DNA of 64,000 nt from Paenibacillus sp. 1_12 (GTDB lineage: Bacteria; Bacillota; Bacilli; Paenibacillales; NBRC-103111). The DNA lies in assembly GCF_900114475.1 (NCBI RefSeq), contig NZ_FOTE01000007.1, positions 241,388 to 305,387 of the forward strand, in the 5' to 3' direction. The position numbers and the translations under genes are program-made. This document shows positions 26,772 to 35,547 of the stretch, one piece after another (within the stretch, counting starts at the first letter, position 1; each line of letters begins with the position of its first letter). Below the pieces are notes generated by a model. It saw only the letters and a list, made by a program, of their open reading frames with translations. It was not told the DNA's origin and made no database searches.

Positions 26772-27206
26772 ATGTCCTATTCCATTCGAAAAGCAAAAGA
26801 AGATGATATTCCTGTTCTTTCTTTACTTATGCAAGAGTTAAGCGGTATGCCTATTTCACACATTGATATGATGAACAGGCTCGAGCTGGCGGAGAAAAGT
26901 TCAACAGATACAATTTTTGTTTACGAAGAAGAAGGAGATATTAAGGCAACTCTTATATTTCGTATCCGCGAGAACTTTCGTGAGGTAAGCCGATATGGCG
27001 AAATTTGTATAGTTGTCGTTCATTCATCGGCAAAGCGACAAGGTATTGGAAAACGTTTAATGTCTTTTGCAGAACAACGTGCCACAGACTTAGGATGTAT
27101 AGGAACATATCTTATTAGTGGTTTTGGTCGAAAAGACGAAGCCCATTCATTTTATTTGGATTTAGGATATGAAATTACTGGTTATCGGTTCGTAAAGAAA
27201 TTATGA
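26772..27206 (+). CDS. GNAT-family N-acetyltransferase
   Basis: A 144-residue acetyl-CoA-dependent transferase. The family's acetyl-CoA loop is visible as VVVHSSAKRQGIGKRLM (R/Q-x-x-G-x-G/A), followed by a typical C-terminal FYLDLGYEITGYRFVKKL. The substrate cannot be read from the sequence. The ATG at 26772 follows AGGTGG; an in-frame GTG five codons upstream lies inside that site and was not chosen. It is monocistronic, between the ilvB hairpin and its own terminator. Confidence 0.88.
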   Translation: MSYSIRKAKEDDIPVLSLLMQELSGMPISHIDMMNRLELAEKSSTDTIFVYEEEGDIKATLIFRIRENFREVSRYGEICIVVVHSSAKRQGIGKRLMSFAEQRATDLGCIGTYLISGFGRKDEAHSFYLDLGYEITGYRFVKKL

Positions 27207-27238
27207 TATCTTAATGTCAGTTTAATAACATCAGAATT

Positions 27239-27270
27239 AGGCTGTCGGCTGATTAGTCCGGCAGCCTTTA
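27239..27270 (+). terminator. Terminator after the GNAT gene
   Basis: A 10-bp stem (AGGCTGTCGG / CCGGCAGCCT, one G-T pair) with a 9-nt loop is followed by TTACTA. Confidence 0.7.
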
Positions 27271-27389
27271 CTACGTTCAAGGGAGTTTATTACTACAAAA
27301 AGACAAATGTATGTCTTTTAATTAAATGGTATAATTTGAGAGGGTATTTTTTGCTTTTAGCTTCATTTATTGAAAGGTTGGTAATCGCT

Positions 27390-29063
27390 GTGAGCCCATT
27401 GATAATAAAAGATATTCATTCATGTACAAACCACTTTGTCTCTTGTTCAAAAAAGGTGACTTCCCTCCTGATGAGCTGCATGTTTATCCTCAGTATGACA
27501 GGCAGTGTTTCAGCAGAGTCGAATATTACAGAGACTTCACCTACAACAATAAATCCTTCAATTGTGAAATTAGAGTTTGAATCGATGGACCCGCCATTTG
27601 CTGTCAGCTATATCCGTTCAGTGATGAGACCCGGAATGCTTCCGGAAGCTGTTACGAGATATCTTGGCAATAAGCATCAAGAAGTTCAAACTCATTCTAC
27701 AACGAATATTGTGACCTTATGGAGATATGATATTGGCGTTAAAGAGGGATTTAATCCGATTGCAACTCGGAATGATCAAACATGGGCTGATGAAATAGGC
27801 ATACAAGATGGCAGTATTTACGCTCAGTTTTTAATCCGATGGGAAAATGGTAAAGCCGAAAGTTTCTGGTTAGCTTACTTAGGGGCTGATAAAAGAATCA
27901 AATTTGAGGAAGTCACTGGGGAGTTATGGGGATCGTTATGGGCTCAGGCTCCAAAAGAACCACCCGCATCATTCGATAAGGATGTCTTTGGTAATAGCTA
28001 TATGATGGACACCAGCTTTGGCTGGGCAGTTGGTAGAAAGATATGGAGAACGATAGATGGAGGGATGTCATGGATCGATCGTTCACTTCCTAAGGAAGGG
28101 GGAACCTTCGGCTTTCTTAATATTGTGGATCAAAACACATTACTGGTTCTATTTAATCCGAAAGAGGCTGGGGGAGAGATCACAAATGATAACACTGAAT
28201 TCGAACTTAGCCAAAAAAACGTATATCTCACTACGGATGGTGGGGATAGCTGGGAGCAGTTAGAGCATCCTTTAAAAGGTCGCTGGGGCATTCACCCTGC
28301 GGTTACATTGTACGAGGCACAATTTGCAGATAAACATGTTGGGTATCTTTATGCTTATGCCGAACCTGGTATGGTGAAGGAACGTAAAAGTTTATTTTTG
28401 ATGACCACAGATGGCGGACAAGATTGGACTGTACGCAGCGAAGATATTACGAATCAAGAGGATCTTGGTAATGCTACGCCTTACGGTATGGTGCTACGAG
28501 ATCTTAAAGAACCGTGGATCACATACAACAATACGGATAACGGAAACCCCTTAATAATGAAATCCACCACCGACGGTCTTTCTTGGGAGCGAGTGAAATT
28601 GGAATTACCAGTTCAGGCATTAGACAAAATTACTTATCCGTTAACAAGTCCATTTTTCTGGGGACCCCATCATTCAAATGGGCTCATTGCCTTTTCATTA
28701 AGCAAAGATAGTAGCTTGGAAGGGATTATTTGGTACAAAACCACAGATGGAGGCATTAGCTGGACAAGTCAGGTTTCGACTTATGAAAGTATAGCAGCCC
28801 GGCAGCCTTTAGTGGGGCCAAATAGGGTGGATTTTTCGATTTTCGCCTATGATCTCAATAACATATGGATTCTTGATAATGCTTTAGGTGAATTGTATCG
28901 TACTACAGATGGCGGTGAGAAATGGCAGTATCTGGGTTCATCTCCATCTTTTCAAAATGTTCAGAGGCTGATATTTTCAAGTCCAGCTGAAGGTATCGCT
29001 TATTCCCGTTTTATTAGCCTCCATACGAAGGATGGAGGAACAACTTGGATGGAACCACAATAG
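27390..29063 (+). CDS. Secreted Asp-box (BNR/Ycf48-like) repeat protein
   Basis: About 557 residues. A signal peptide is visible (VTSLLMSCMFILSMTGSVSA). The mature protein has six Asp-box turns: TIDGGMSW, TTDGGDSW, TTDGGQDW, TTDGGISW, TTDGGEKW and TKDGGTTW. These mark a sialidase-like or Ycf48-like beta-propeller. Function is unknown, and the repeats alone do not imply glycosidase activity. A -10 box TATAAT at 27330-27335 rules out the TTG at 27336 as start. The GTG at 27390 follows AAAGG at a wide spacing and is the best candidate, but the start is uncertain. Confidence 0.72.
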   Translation: MSPLIIKDIHSCTNHFVSCSKKVTSLLMSCMFILSMTGSVSAESNITETSPTTINPSIVKLEFESMDPPFAVSYIRSVMRPGMLPEAVTRYLGNKHQEVQTHSTTNIVTLWRYDIGVKEGFNPIATRNDQTWADEIGIQDGSIYAQFLIRWENGKAESFWLAYLGADKRIKFEEVTGELWGSLWAQAPKEPPASFDKDVFGNSYMMDTSFGWAVGRKIWRTIDGGMSWIDRSLPKEGGTFGFLNIVDQNTLLVLFNPKEAGGEITNDNTEFELSQKNVYLTTDGGDSWEQLEHPLKGRWGIHPAVTLYEAQFADKHVGYLYAYAEPGMVKERKSLFLMTTDGGQDWTVRSEDITNQEDLGNATPYGMVLRDLKEPWITYNNTDNGNPLIMKSTTDGLSWERVKLELPVQALDKITYPLTSPFFWGPHHSNGLIAFSLSKDSSLEGIIWYKTTDGGISWTSQVSTYESIAARQPLVGPNRVDFSIFAYDLNNIWILDNALGELYRTTDGGEKWQYLGSSPSFQNVQRLIFSSPAEGIAYSRFISLHTKDGGTTWMEPQ

Positions 29064-29140
29064 CAGATCAGGGTTTGAATGAATACGTTCGAGATCATGA
29101 CCAACAAGGATTAAGAACTAAAGTGAAGGGAACGATACAA

Positions 29141-29638
29141 TTGAATCAATATGAGTTGATTGAGGTATATAAAAATAAGTTGCAAAGTTATTCACCGGAG
29201 CAACTTAGGCGTGTAACCGAGCAAGGAGTTTGGTCTCTCGGCCAAATGTACAACCACTTGATCCTTGTGGCTTATGAGTACCTTAACCATGTGGAAACTT
29301 GTATGTCAGAAGGAGAGGAACAAAAGTGCGGTAAGACAGAGGCCGGGGAGCAGGTGTACAGGCTTGGCAGATTTCCACCCATCAAAATCAAGCTGCCAGA
29401 TCACCTGGACAATCCCAACAATTCGGAAAGTAAAGAGGATCTTACCATCGGGCTCGACCAACTGCGGCAGAAGATGATGGAATGGGAAGGAAAAGTGGAC
29501 ACCGTGAACCCAAACTATAAGTTTAAACATGATGGCTTCGGCTGGTTGAATGCGCGAGAGTGGTTCGATCTTATTGGTATGCATTTCCGTCATCATCTGC
29601 TTCAGAAGAGCGAACTGGAACAGAAGCTTGGGATATAA
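29141..29638 (+). CDS. DinB-like four-helix protein
   Basis: About 165 residues resembling the DinB/YfiT superfamily, small metal-binding four-helix bundles, some acting as thiol transferases. The first metal-type His is in LGQMYNHLI and the second pair in MHFRHHLLQK near the C-terminus, as in the family. The frame is open back to a TTG at 29045 that overlaps the preceding gene. I prefer the TTG at 29141, 9 bases after GAAGGGA, because it gives the usual family length. The true start is uncertain. Confidence 0.75.
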   Translation: MNQYELIEVYKNKLQSYSPEQLRRVTEQGVWSLGQMYNHLILVAYEYLNHVETCMSEGEEQKCGKTEAGEQVYRLGRFPPIKIKLPDHLDNPNNSESKEDLTIGLDQLRQKMMEWEGKVDTVNPNYKFKHDGFGWLNAREWFDLIGMHFRHHLLQKSELEQKLGI

Positions 29639-29775
29639 GCATGGATATGGATAGAACTGTACCGGTACAGTTCAGTTATATATGAATTGCCAGATGAAGT
29701 CTCTCCCTTTACAATGGGGCTACGCAGCCGAAGGATTATCACGGTGAGTGATTCAGAAATCAGAGGTGACTCCCA

Positions 29776-30654
29776 TTGTATCATATGACGAAAGAGGAAA
29801 TAAAAGCATACCTGCGCAGAATCGGTATTGTGGAACAACAGGCACCTACCAAGGAATATTTATTTGCGCTGCATCAAGCTCATGTGAGGACTCTTACGTG
29901 GCAAACGATAGACATTTTTGCGGGCAAACCGGCAGCAATCGGTTTCAAAGAATCCATTCAACTTATTCTCAATAGCAGAAGCGGTTACTGCTTTCACCTG
30001 AATGGGGCATTCAGTGCCCTACTCCATTCCTTGGGCTATCAGGTAAATTTGCACCGAGCTGGAGTTCAGCCATTGGGAGCCGAACCGCGTGTGAATTCGT
30101 TCCATCTGGGTCTAAGTGTTAATCTTGTGAATGACAAGGAGGGAGAGGATCGGTGGATTGTCGATGTGGGGTTGGGAGATATGCCTTATGAGCCAGTTCC
30201 GCTTCAGCACGGCCTCTATAAGCAGGGGCATTTGAGCTACAAGGTGATGGAATCCAGCGTGGTGACCAACGGATGGCGCTTGGAGCATGATCCACTGGCC
30301 TCTTTTGTTGGGGTAGATATTGATGCTGCGGTGATTGGGAGTTTGGAGTCGTTTAAACCGAAGCATGATTATTACAGCCGCTCACCGGAATCACCTTGGA
30401 TTAATATTTTTCTGGTTAGACAAAGAGATGCCGGTGAAAGCAACGAGCTCCGAGGATGCATATGGAGCAGGCGCCATAAGGACGGCCTGACGAAGATCGA
30501 AGTGGGAAGTAAAACACAATGGCTAGACCTTTTGGGGGATGTCTTCAAAGAACATCTGGTGAATTACAGCAGCTTGGAACGCGACGAACTATGGAAAAGG
30601 GTAGAGTCCGCGCATACAGAGTGGAAAGCCTCCAAGCTTGGAGCGGGAAAATAG
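29776..30654 (+). CDS. Arylamine N-acetyltransferase
   Basis: A cytoplasmic enzyme moving acetyl from acetyl-CoA to arylamines or hydrazines. The catalytic triad is complete: Cys in RSGYCFHLNG, His in SFHLGLS and Asp in WIVDVGLGD. The protein opens with the family-typical YLRRIGI. Counting from the TTG at 29776 gives Cys72, His110 and Asp130. Counting from the ATG at 29785 gives Cys69 and His107, the classic numbering. The TTG has the better spacing to GAGGTGA, so both starts are possible. A strong terminator follows. Confidence 0.92.
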   Translation: MYHMTKEEIKAYLRRIGIVEQQAPTKEYLFALHQAHVRTLTWQTIDIFAGKPAAIGFKESIQLILNSRSGYCFHLNGAFSALLHSLGYQVNLHRAGVQPLGAEPRVNSFHLGLSVNLVNDKEGEDRWIVDVGLGDMPYEPVPLQHGLYKQGHLSYKVMESSVVTNGWRLEHDPLASFVGVDIDAAVIGSLESFKPKHDYYSRSPESPWINIFLVRQRDAGESNELRGCIWSRRHKDGLTKIEVGSKTQWLDLLGDVFKEHLVNYSSLERDELWKRVESAHTEWKASKLGAGK

Positions 30655-30663
30655 TTAGGTGAG

Positions 30664-30690
30664 AAAACGGCAGAGATGTCGTTTTTTTTG
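30664..30690 (+). terminator. Terminator after the arylamine N-acetyltransferase gene
   Basis: A 9-bp stem (AAAACGGCA / TGTCGTTTT, one G-T pair) with a 4-nt loop runs into eight consecutive T residues. Confidence 0.88.
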
Positions 30691-31023
30691 TTTGATACGT
30701 TGTATACTCATGACAAGATTATGTACGTGTCAACGTGTTTAAAATTGAGAAGTGACATCATTACGGCGTATTTTCGAATAAAAAATGAGTCATTCTTTGA
30801 TGTTGTTAATGCGTAACGCATTTAAATGTAATTTAATACCAAAATGTCTTTAAAAATATAAATTGTATGATGAAAAATGTGGAATTTTATTCTAAAGTTA
30901 CTGTCGAATCTACAAGCAACATGTTAGAATAAAGAAAGCAATAGAGTTTAGATATTTTCTCAAATAAATATATTGATTACGGACACAAATGAAATCGTTT
31001 TATTTAGAGGGGGATAATGAATT
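30691..31023 (+). other. Intergenic region before the pterin / c-di-GMP operon
   Basis: A/T-rich, with no gene seen. It holds a perfect palindrome AATGCG-TAA-CGCATT at 30808-30822 that could be an operator. A TAGAAT at 30925-30930 might be a -10 box but has no good -35 partner. AGAGGGGG at 31006-31013 is the ribosome binding site of the next gene. Confidence 0.4.
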
Positions 31024-31707
31024 GTGCAGGATAAGGTAGTGGCTATTACGGGTGGAGCTGGTGGTATAGGAAAAGAAGTGGGTGAGTTGCTTGCTTCAGT
31101 GGGAGCCACTGTGTGGTCTGGGGATTTACAAACGAATCCTTCTGCCTTATCAGGAAAAATAAGATATTCCTATTTAGACGTAACAGATGAGGAATCCGTA
31201 GTTTCTTTTTTTTCTAACATTCAGAATCATAGCGGTCGAATAGATTTGCTTATTAATTGCGCAGGGGTTGGCTTGTTTAAACCCATTACTGAAATAAGTT
31301 TAAGTGAGTGGAAAAAGGTTATTGATATTAATTTAACGGGTACTTTTCTTTGTTCAAAAGAAGCATTTAAGCTCATGAAACTAAATAGTGGAGGAAGAAT
31401 TATTAATATATCCTCAGTTGCAGGTTATATTCCACTAGCCAATAACGGAGTGTACGGAACATCTAAATATGCGGTACATGGTTTTTCACAAATATTAAAC
31501 GAGGAAGGGAAAAACGATAATATTAGAGTCACGACTATTTTCCTGGGAGCAACAGGTACTGAGATCATTAATAGTATCGGAGACTTTGAGGCTGCAGATT
31601 TGTTAAATGTAAAGGATGTTGCAGAAGTATTTTTAGATTTGGCCAAGAAACCACTACATATGCGAATAGACGAAATCAAAGTGTTGCCCCCGAAGGGTAT
31701 ACTCTAA
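31024..31707 (+). CDS. Short-chain dehydrogenase/reductase, candidate pterin reductase
   Basis: A 227-residue NAD(P)H-dependent reductase of the SDR family. The nucleotide loop is TGGAGGIG (residues 9-16), the NAG-type motif NCAG (78-81), the catalytic Ser at 130/131 (NISSVAG), and Tyr144 and Lys148 in YGTSKYA. All are intact. It starts at GTG, 10 bases after AGAGGGGG; an ATG at 31017 is out of frame and ends after five codons. SDR enzymes include sepiapterin and pteridine reductases. That role is inferred from the next gene, 19 bases downstream, which encodes a double pterin synthase. From sequence alone it is a generic SDR. Confidence 0.88.
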   Translation: MQDKVVAITGGAGGIGKEVGELLASVGATVWSGDLQTNPSALSGKIRYSYLDVTDEESVVSFFSNIQNHSGRIDLLINCAGVGLFKPITEISLSEWKKVIDINLTGTFLCSKEAFKLMKLNSGGRIINISSVAGYIPLANNGVYGTSKYAVHGFSQILNEEGKNDNIRVTTIFLGATGTEIINSIGDFEAADLLNVKDVAEVFLDLAKKPLHMRIDEIKVLPPKGIL

Positions 31708-31726
31708 ATCAAAGGACAGTGAGAAA

Positions 31727-32536
31727 ATGTCATTAGCTTATATTACAAGAAAAATACATTTTTCCGCCGCTCATTCTTATCGGGTCTCGAATTGGAGCGA
31801 GGATGAAAATATTCAGGTTTTTGGATTGTGCAGTAATTCTAATGGTCACGGTCACGATTACGAGTTGGAATTAACGATACGTGGAGAAATTGATGAAAAA
31901 TCAGGGATTGTTATTAATGTAGTGGAGATCGATAAAGTTATTAAACAAGTAATAGATGAAATTGACGGTAAATTTCTGAATAAAGAACATCCCTATTTCA
32001 TCGAACATATACCAACCACAGAGAATTTAACCACTTACCTATGGAATAGGATTGATGGTAGTTTTACGAATGTCGAGTTATTTCGAATTCGAGTGTTGGA
32101 AAATCATTACTTACAATCAGAAAAGGGGAGAGGTCCTTTGGTTTACTTAACAAGACAGTACCATTTTTGTTCAGCTCATCGTTTACATAGTGATCATCTA
32201 TCTGAAGAAGAGAACAAGGAACTTTTTGGAAAATGCAACAATCCACATGGCCATGGACACAATTATTACCTTGATGTTAGTGTGGGTGGAGAACCAGATC
32301 CTATTACGGGAATGATAATGAATTTGGCCGAGTTAGATCAAATTGTAAATACAGTCATCATAAATAAATATGATCATAAACATCTAAATCTGGATACAGA
32401 GGATTACAAAGAAATGAATCCAACTGGAGAAGTTATGGCGATGGTAATCTGTAACCTGCTCAAGTCTAATATTCCAAAATTACACCGAATTGGATTATGG
32501 GAAACGAAGAAAAATTATTTCGAATACTTTGCTTAG
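31727..32536 (+). CDS. Tandem 6-pyruvoyl-tetrahydropterin synthase (two fused domains)
   Basis: 269 residues holding two PTPS/QueD-fold domains, about 1-133 and 138-269. Domain 1 has zinc-type His16, Cys35 and His41/His43 (CSNSNGHGH). Domain 2 has His151, Cys170 and His176/His178 (CNNPHGHGH). Both show the C-x5-HGH spacing of biopterin-forming PTPS rather than the C-x3-HGH of queuosine QueD. The catalytic Asp-His pair is kept in domain 2 (DHKHLN, 216-217) but is Asp80-Gly81 in domain 1 (DGKFLN). The likely reaction is 7,8-dihydroneopterin triphosphate to 6-pyruvoyl-tetrahydropterin, with the SDR as the next reductase. PTPS normally has one domain per chain, so this fusion is unusual. Confidence 0.9.
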   Translation: MSLAYITRKIHFSAAHSYRVSNWSEDENIQVFGLCSNSNGHGHDYELELTIRGEIDEKSGIVINVVEIDKVIKQVIDEIDGKFLNKEHPYFIEHIPTTENLTTYLWNRIDGSFTNVELFRIRVLENHYLQSEKGRGPLVYLTRQYHFCSAHRLHSDHLSEEENKELFGKCNNPHGHGHNYYLDVSVGGEPDPITGMIMNLAELDQIVNTVIINKYDHKHLNLDTEDYKEMNPTGEVMAMVICNLLKSNIPKLHRIGLWETKKNYFEYFA

Positions 32537-32552
32537 AAATTACACCTAAAGG

Positions 32553-35096
32553 ATGATTAACTTGTCACTAAAGAAGAAACTATCTATTATGTTTTCATTA
32601 ATTGTGACACTTATTCTTATTTTAAACAATGTAATCAATTATTTCTTTGCTGAGAATCTTCTTAGAACGGATCAGGAAAAACAAACGGAGATCCTTGCTA
32701 ATGTGATCGGAATATCCATAGAACGTTCCCAATACAGTGCTCAGTATGTCGAAGACTTGATTGGCGAAAAATTGCGTATTGCCGGAATCGCTGCACAATA
32801 TGCTCTAGATCCTGATGCAGACAAAGTTACCAACGAAGAACTTAAAGATGTCGCGGATAAGATTGGAATTTCACATATTACTTTACTAACAAAAACAAAT
32901 GACGACATCAAAGGAATAAAATCCACAGAACCTAAAGAAATAAATATGAGCACAAAGGATTGGAAATACTGGTTTACAGCGTTTAATCAATTATTCAATT
33001 ATACAAACGTATCCATTCCTGAAGGACAAAAATTAAAAAATTATTGGTCTGGACCTATGAATACGTCCTATACGGATCCCGATCATGTTGACAAATGGGG
33101 GTATTATTACGATGGCACAACAAACTATATTATTAACCCCTATGATAGAGACGAGCAAATAATAAGTTTTAAAAATCAAGTGGGTGTTGAATATATCTTA
33201 GGACAAACTCTTAAAAATAATGATACGATTTTGGAAATTACTGGGTTTAACCCTAAGACGTTTGGTAAGCCACCCATTTATACTGAAATAGAAGGTTCGA
33301 AGTATATTGATTATGTAAATCAGGAAATACAATTCGGTAAATATACTTTTGCGAATAAGTCTAAGGACTTATTGGTCATTAATGAAGCTATCAGCACAGG
33401 GAAATTAGTCAGTTACATTACTACATTAAATGAGAAAAAGGTTTTGAAAAGCTTTATTCCAATTGCTAAAGATTCCTCTTATGTTATTGGAATTGTAACG
33501 GATTATAATATTATTCAAAGTGTATTAAATATGCAGCTTAGTAATAATTTAATTATTTCTTTAATTGTGATAGTTGTCGTTTTACTATTTAGTTTCGTTC
33601 TCGCAACCTACATTGTCAAACCGCTTAACTCGATATTAAACAAAGTAAATGAGATCGCTAATGGTAATTTTGGTGTGAAGATCAACGTAAACCGAAGCGA
33701 TGAATTCGGTTTGCTATCTAATCAAGTTAACATCATGTCACATAACTTAGAAACCTATACCAATGAGCTTAAGACAAAAAATGCTGAGATTGAATATTAC
33801 GCTTATCAAGATTACTTAACCGGTTTACCTAATAGAAGGTCTTTTATTAATAGATTACAAAATCGATTGGAAAACTATGATGGTTCCAGCAGTCTCGCTA
33901 TTATCTTTGTAGATCTGGATAGGTTTAAATTTGTTAATGATACGTTTGGACATTCAGTGGGAGACTTATTACTTAAGGCTGTAGCCATACGGATTTCTGA
34001 AGAAATCCGAGATCACGGAACAGCATCACGAATAGGTGGAGACGAGTTTATATTAGAAATTCTACATCATTCACGAGAAGACATATCCCAATTAGCCCAA
34101 AGGATTCTTAAGGAATTGTCAAAACCTTATATTTGTGAGGGAAATGAACTTATTATTACTCCAAGTCTTGGGATTAGTTTATACCCTGATAATGGATGTG
34201 ACGCAGAAACATTAGTTCATAATTCGGATATTGCCATGTATCGTGCTAAAGAACAGGGGAGAAATAATTATCAATTTTATGCATATGAGATGAATGAAGT
34301 AATATCCAAGCGTGTTCAGTTAGAAAAACGACTACGGACTGCTTTAGATAATAATGAATTTGTCCTTTATTATCAGCCTCAAATACATTTAGAAACAGGA
34401 AATATTAATGGAATCGAAGCCTTGATTCGATGGAACCAACCCGAACTTGGCTTAATTCCCCCATTAGATTTTATTCCTTTAGCCGAGGAGATAGGGTTAA
34501 TTGTTCCGATCGGCGAATGGGTCTTGCGCAGGGCCTGTGAACAGAACGTAATTTGGCGAAATGCAGGATATCCCCCTATGAGGGTATCTGTTAATCTTTC
34601 AGCTCGACAATTTTTGCAAAAAAGTTTGATAGAAAATGTTAAACAAATATTAATAGACACGGGTCTTGAGCCCCATCTGCTTGAGCTGGAAATCACAGAA
34701 AGCATAGCGATGCATAATGAGGAATATGTAATTACAAAGCTTAATTCCTTAAGCAGCTTAGGTATCAAAATTGCGATTGATGATTTCGGAACGGGTTATT
34801 CTTCCTTAAGCTATATTAAGAAACTCCCTCTTAATACCTTGAAGATTGATAAATCATTTTTAGCTGATATTAAAAATGATTCGGATGATGAGGAGATTAC
34901 ATCAACTATTATTGCAATGGCACGAAGCATGAAACTTAACGTTATTGCGGAGGGGGTAGAGACAAGAGCACAGCTTAACTTCCTCCAACAACGCAAATGT
35001 GATGAAGCGCAAGGATATTTATTTAGTAAACCGTTGACAGAGGAGGATCTTGGCGACTTATTAGATAATCAGAAGCAGCGGCAAGTCTTTTATTAA
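32553..35096 (+). CDS. Membrane GGDEF-EAL cyclic-di-GMP enzyme
   Basis: 847 residues. Membrane spans lie near 11-31 and 331-352, and between them is an extracytoplasmic sensing domain of about 295 residues. A HAMP-like linker follows to about 405. The GGDEF domain has the intact motif RIGGDEF (495-499). The EAL domain has EALIRW (622-624), [29 protein letters not shown] and QGYLFSKP, so both synthesis and breakdown of cyclic-di-GMP look possible. It begins 16 bases after the double PTPS gene and ends before a strong terminator, so the three genes look like one operon. AAAGGAT lies before the ATG. The net activity is not predictable. Confidence 0.93.
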   Translation: MINLSLKKKLSIMFSLIVTLILILNNVINYFFAENLLRTDQEKQTEILANVIGISIERSQYSAQYVEDLIGEKLRIAGIAAQYALDPDADKVTNEELKDVADKIGISHITLLTKTNDDIKGIKSTEPKEINMSTKDWKYWFTAFNQLFNYTNVSIPEGQKLKNYWSGPMNTSYTDPDHVDKWGYYYDGTTNYIINPYDRDEQIISFKNQVGVEYILGQTLKNNDTILEITGFNPKTFGKPPIYTEIEGSKYIDYVNQEIQFGKYTFANKSKDLLVINEAISTGKLVSYITTLNEKKVLKSFIPIAKDSSYVIGIVTDYNIIQSVLNMQLSNNLIISLIVIVVVLLFSFVLATYIVKPLNSILNKVNEIANGNFGVKINVNRSDEFGLLSNQVNIMSHNLETYTNELKTKNAEIEYYAYQDYLTGLPNRRSFINRLQNRLENYDGSSSLAIIFVDLDRFKFVNDTFGHSVGDLLLKAVAIRISEEIRDHGTASRIGGDEFILEILHHSREDISQLAQRILKELSKPYICEGNELIITPSLGISLYPDNGCDAETLVHNSDIAMYRAKEQGRNNYQFYAYEMNEVISKRVQLEKRLRTALDNNEFVLYYQPQIHLETGNINGIEALIRWNQPELGLIPPLDFIPLAEEIGLIVPIGEWVLRRACEQNVIWRNAGYPPMRVSVNLSARQFLQKSLIENVKQILIDTGLEPHLLELEITESIAMHNEEYVITKLNSLSSLGIKIAIDDFGTGYSSLSYIKKLPLNTLKIDKSFLADIKNDSDDEEITSTIIAMARSMKLNVIAEGVETRAQLNFLQQRKCDEAQGYLFSKPLTEEDLGDLLDNQKQRQVFY

Positions 35097-35158
35097 ATAT
35101 CGGAAACATCAATAAATACTGAAGTGGGTAAAATATCAGCGTTTTTTTAAAAATATTG

Positions 35159-35204
35159 AAAGAAGGTTCTTGTCATCATTTGATGTCAAGAACCTTCTTT
35201 TATT
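35159..35204 (+). terminator. Strong terminator closing the pterin / c-di-GMP operon
   Basis: A 14-bp perfect outer stem (AAAGAAGGTTCTTG / CAAGAACCTTCTTT) is extended inward by CATCA / TGATG and followed by TTATTT. It lies about 60 bases after the GGDEF-EAL stop. Confidence 0.9.
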
Positions 35205-35222
35205 TCCGAGGATGCGTTTATA

Positions 35223-35357
35223 TTGAGTTACGATATCGAACAAGTCATCTGCTATCACGGCGGATCGTATAATGAATCGGATGTGCATCACCATTTGTGG
35301 GACCAGTTGCAATTAGATAGATTTCGCCGGGTGTTCAACACAGGAAAGAACAACTAA
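35223..35357 (+). CDS. Possible 44-codon ORF or gene remnant
   Basis: An open frame from TTG encodes 44 residues beginning LSYDIEQVICYHGG and rich in His (DVHHHLWDQL). A weak GAGGA lies 9 bases upstream. The composition looks coding rather than random, but I recognise no family. It may be the tail or head of a decayed gene left between the operon terminator and the next promoter. Confidence 0.3.
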   Translation: MSYDIEQVICYHGGSYNESDVHHHLWDQLQLDRFRRVFNTGKNN

Positions 35358-35369
35358 AACTAAAATATA

Positions 35370-35400
35370 TTGTACGCTTTTGTAAGAAAGTGTTTATACT
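35370..35400 (+). promoter_or_regulatory. Candidate promoter of the leader-ORF / exporter unit
   Basis: TTGTAC (35370-35375) and TATACT (35395-35400) are 19 bases apart. The spacing is longer than ideal, but the position directly before the leader ORF fits. Confidence 0.45.
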
Positions 35401-35431
35401 AAAGGAACCTACGAATAAGGAGGCAATAAAC

Positions 35432-35488
35432 ATGAAAAAAATGATGAACCACACCATGCCAACATATAAGGGTGGATCCATTATATAA
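35432..35488 (+). CDS. 18-codon leader peptide upstream of the ABC exporter
   Basis: ATG at 35432 is preceded by AAGGAGG at a good spacing, an unusually strong site for so short a frame. The peptide reads MKKMMNHTMPTYKGGSII and stops 60 bases before the exporter start. Its sequence around 35466-35472 (ATAAGGG) can pair with CCCTTAT at 35506-35512, and CCCCTT there can instead pair with the exporter's own ribosome binding site. This looks like a regulatory leader, comparable in layout to bmrB before bmrCD in B. subtilis. A free small peptide is the alternative. Confidence 0.6.
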   Translation: MKKMMNHTMPTYKGGSII

Positions 35489-35504
35489 ATGGTTAAAGTT
35501 TATA

Positions 35505-35541
35505 CCCCTTATGTGTTATTCAAAAAACACGAAGAAGGGGG
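35505..35541 (+). promoter_or_regulatory. Hairpin sequestering the exporter's ribosome binding site
   Basis: CCCCTT (35505-35510) pairs with AAGGGG (35535-35540), which is the Shine-Dalgarno core of the exporter gene. The stem continues with GTGTT (35513-35517) pairing AACAC (35526-35530) across a small internal loop, with loop ATTCAAAA. In this form the start site would be hidden. Confidence 0.6.
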
Positions 35542-35547
35542 AAAACC

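Noticed and set aside
31727-32536. Reading the PTPS gene as queuosine synthesis (queD)
   Set aside because: Both domains have C-x5-HGH rather than C-x3-HGH, and no queC, queE or queF is adjacent. The biopterin-type reading fits better, though not proven.
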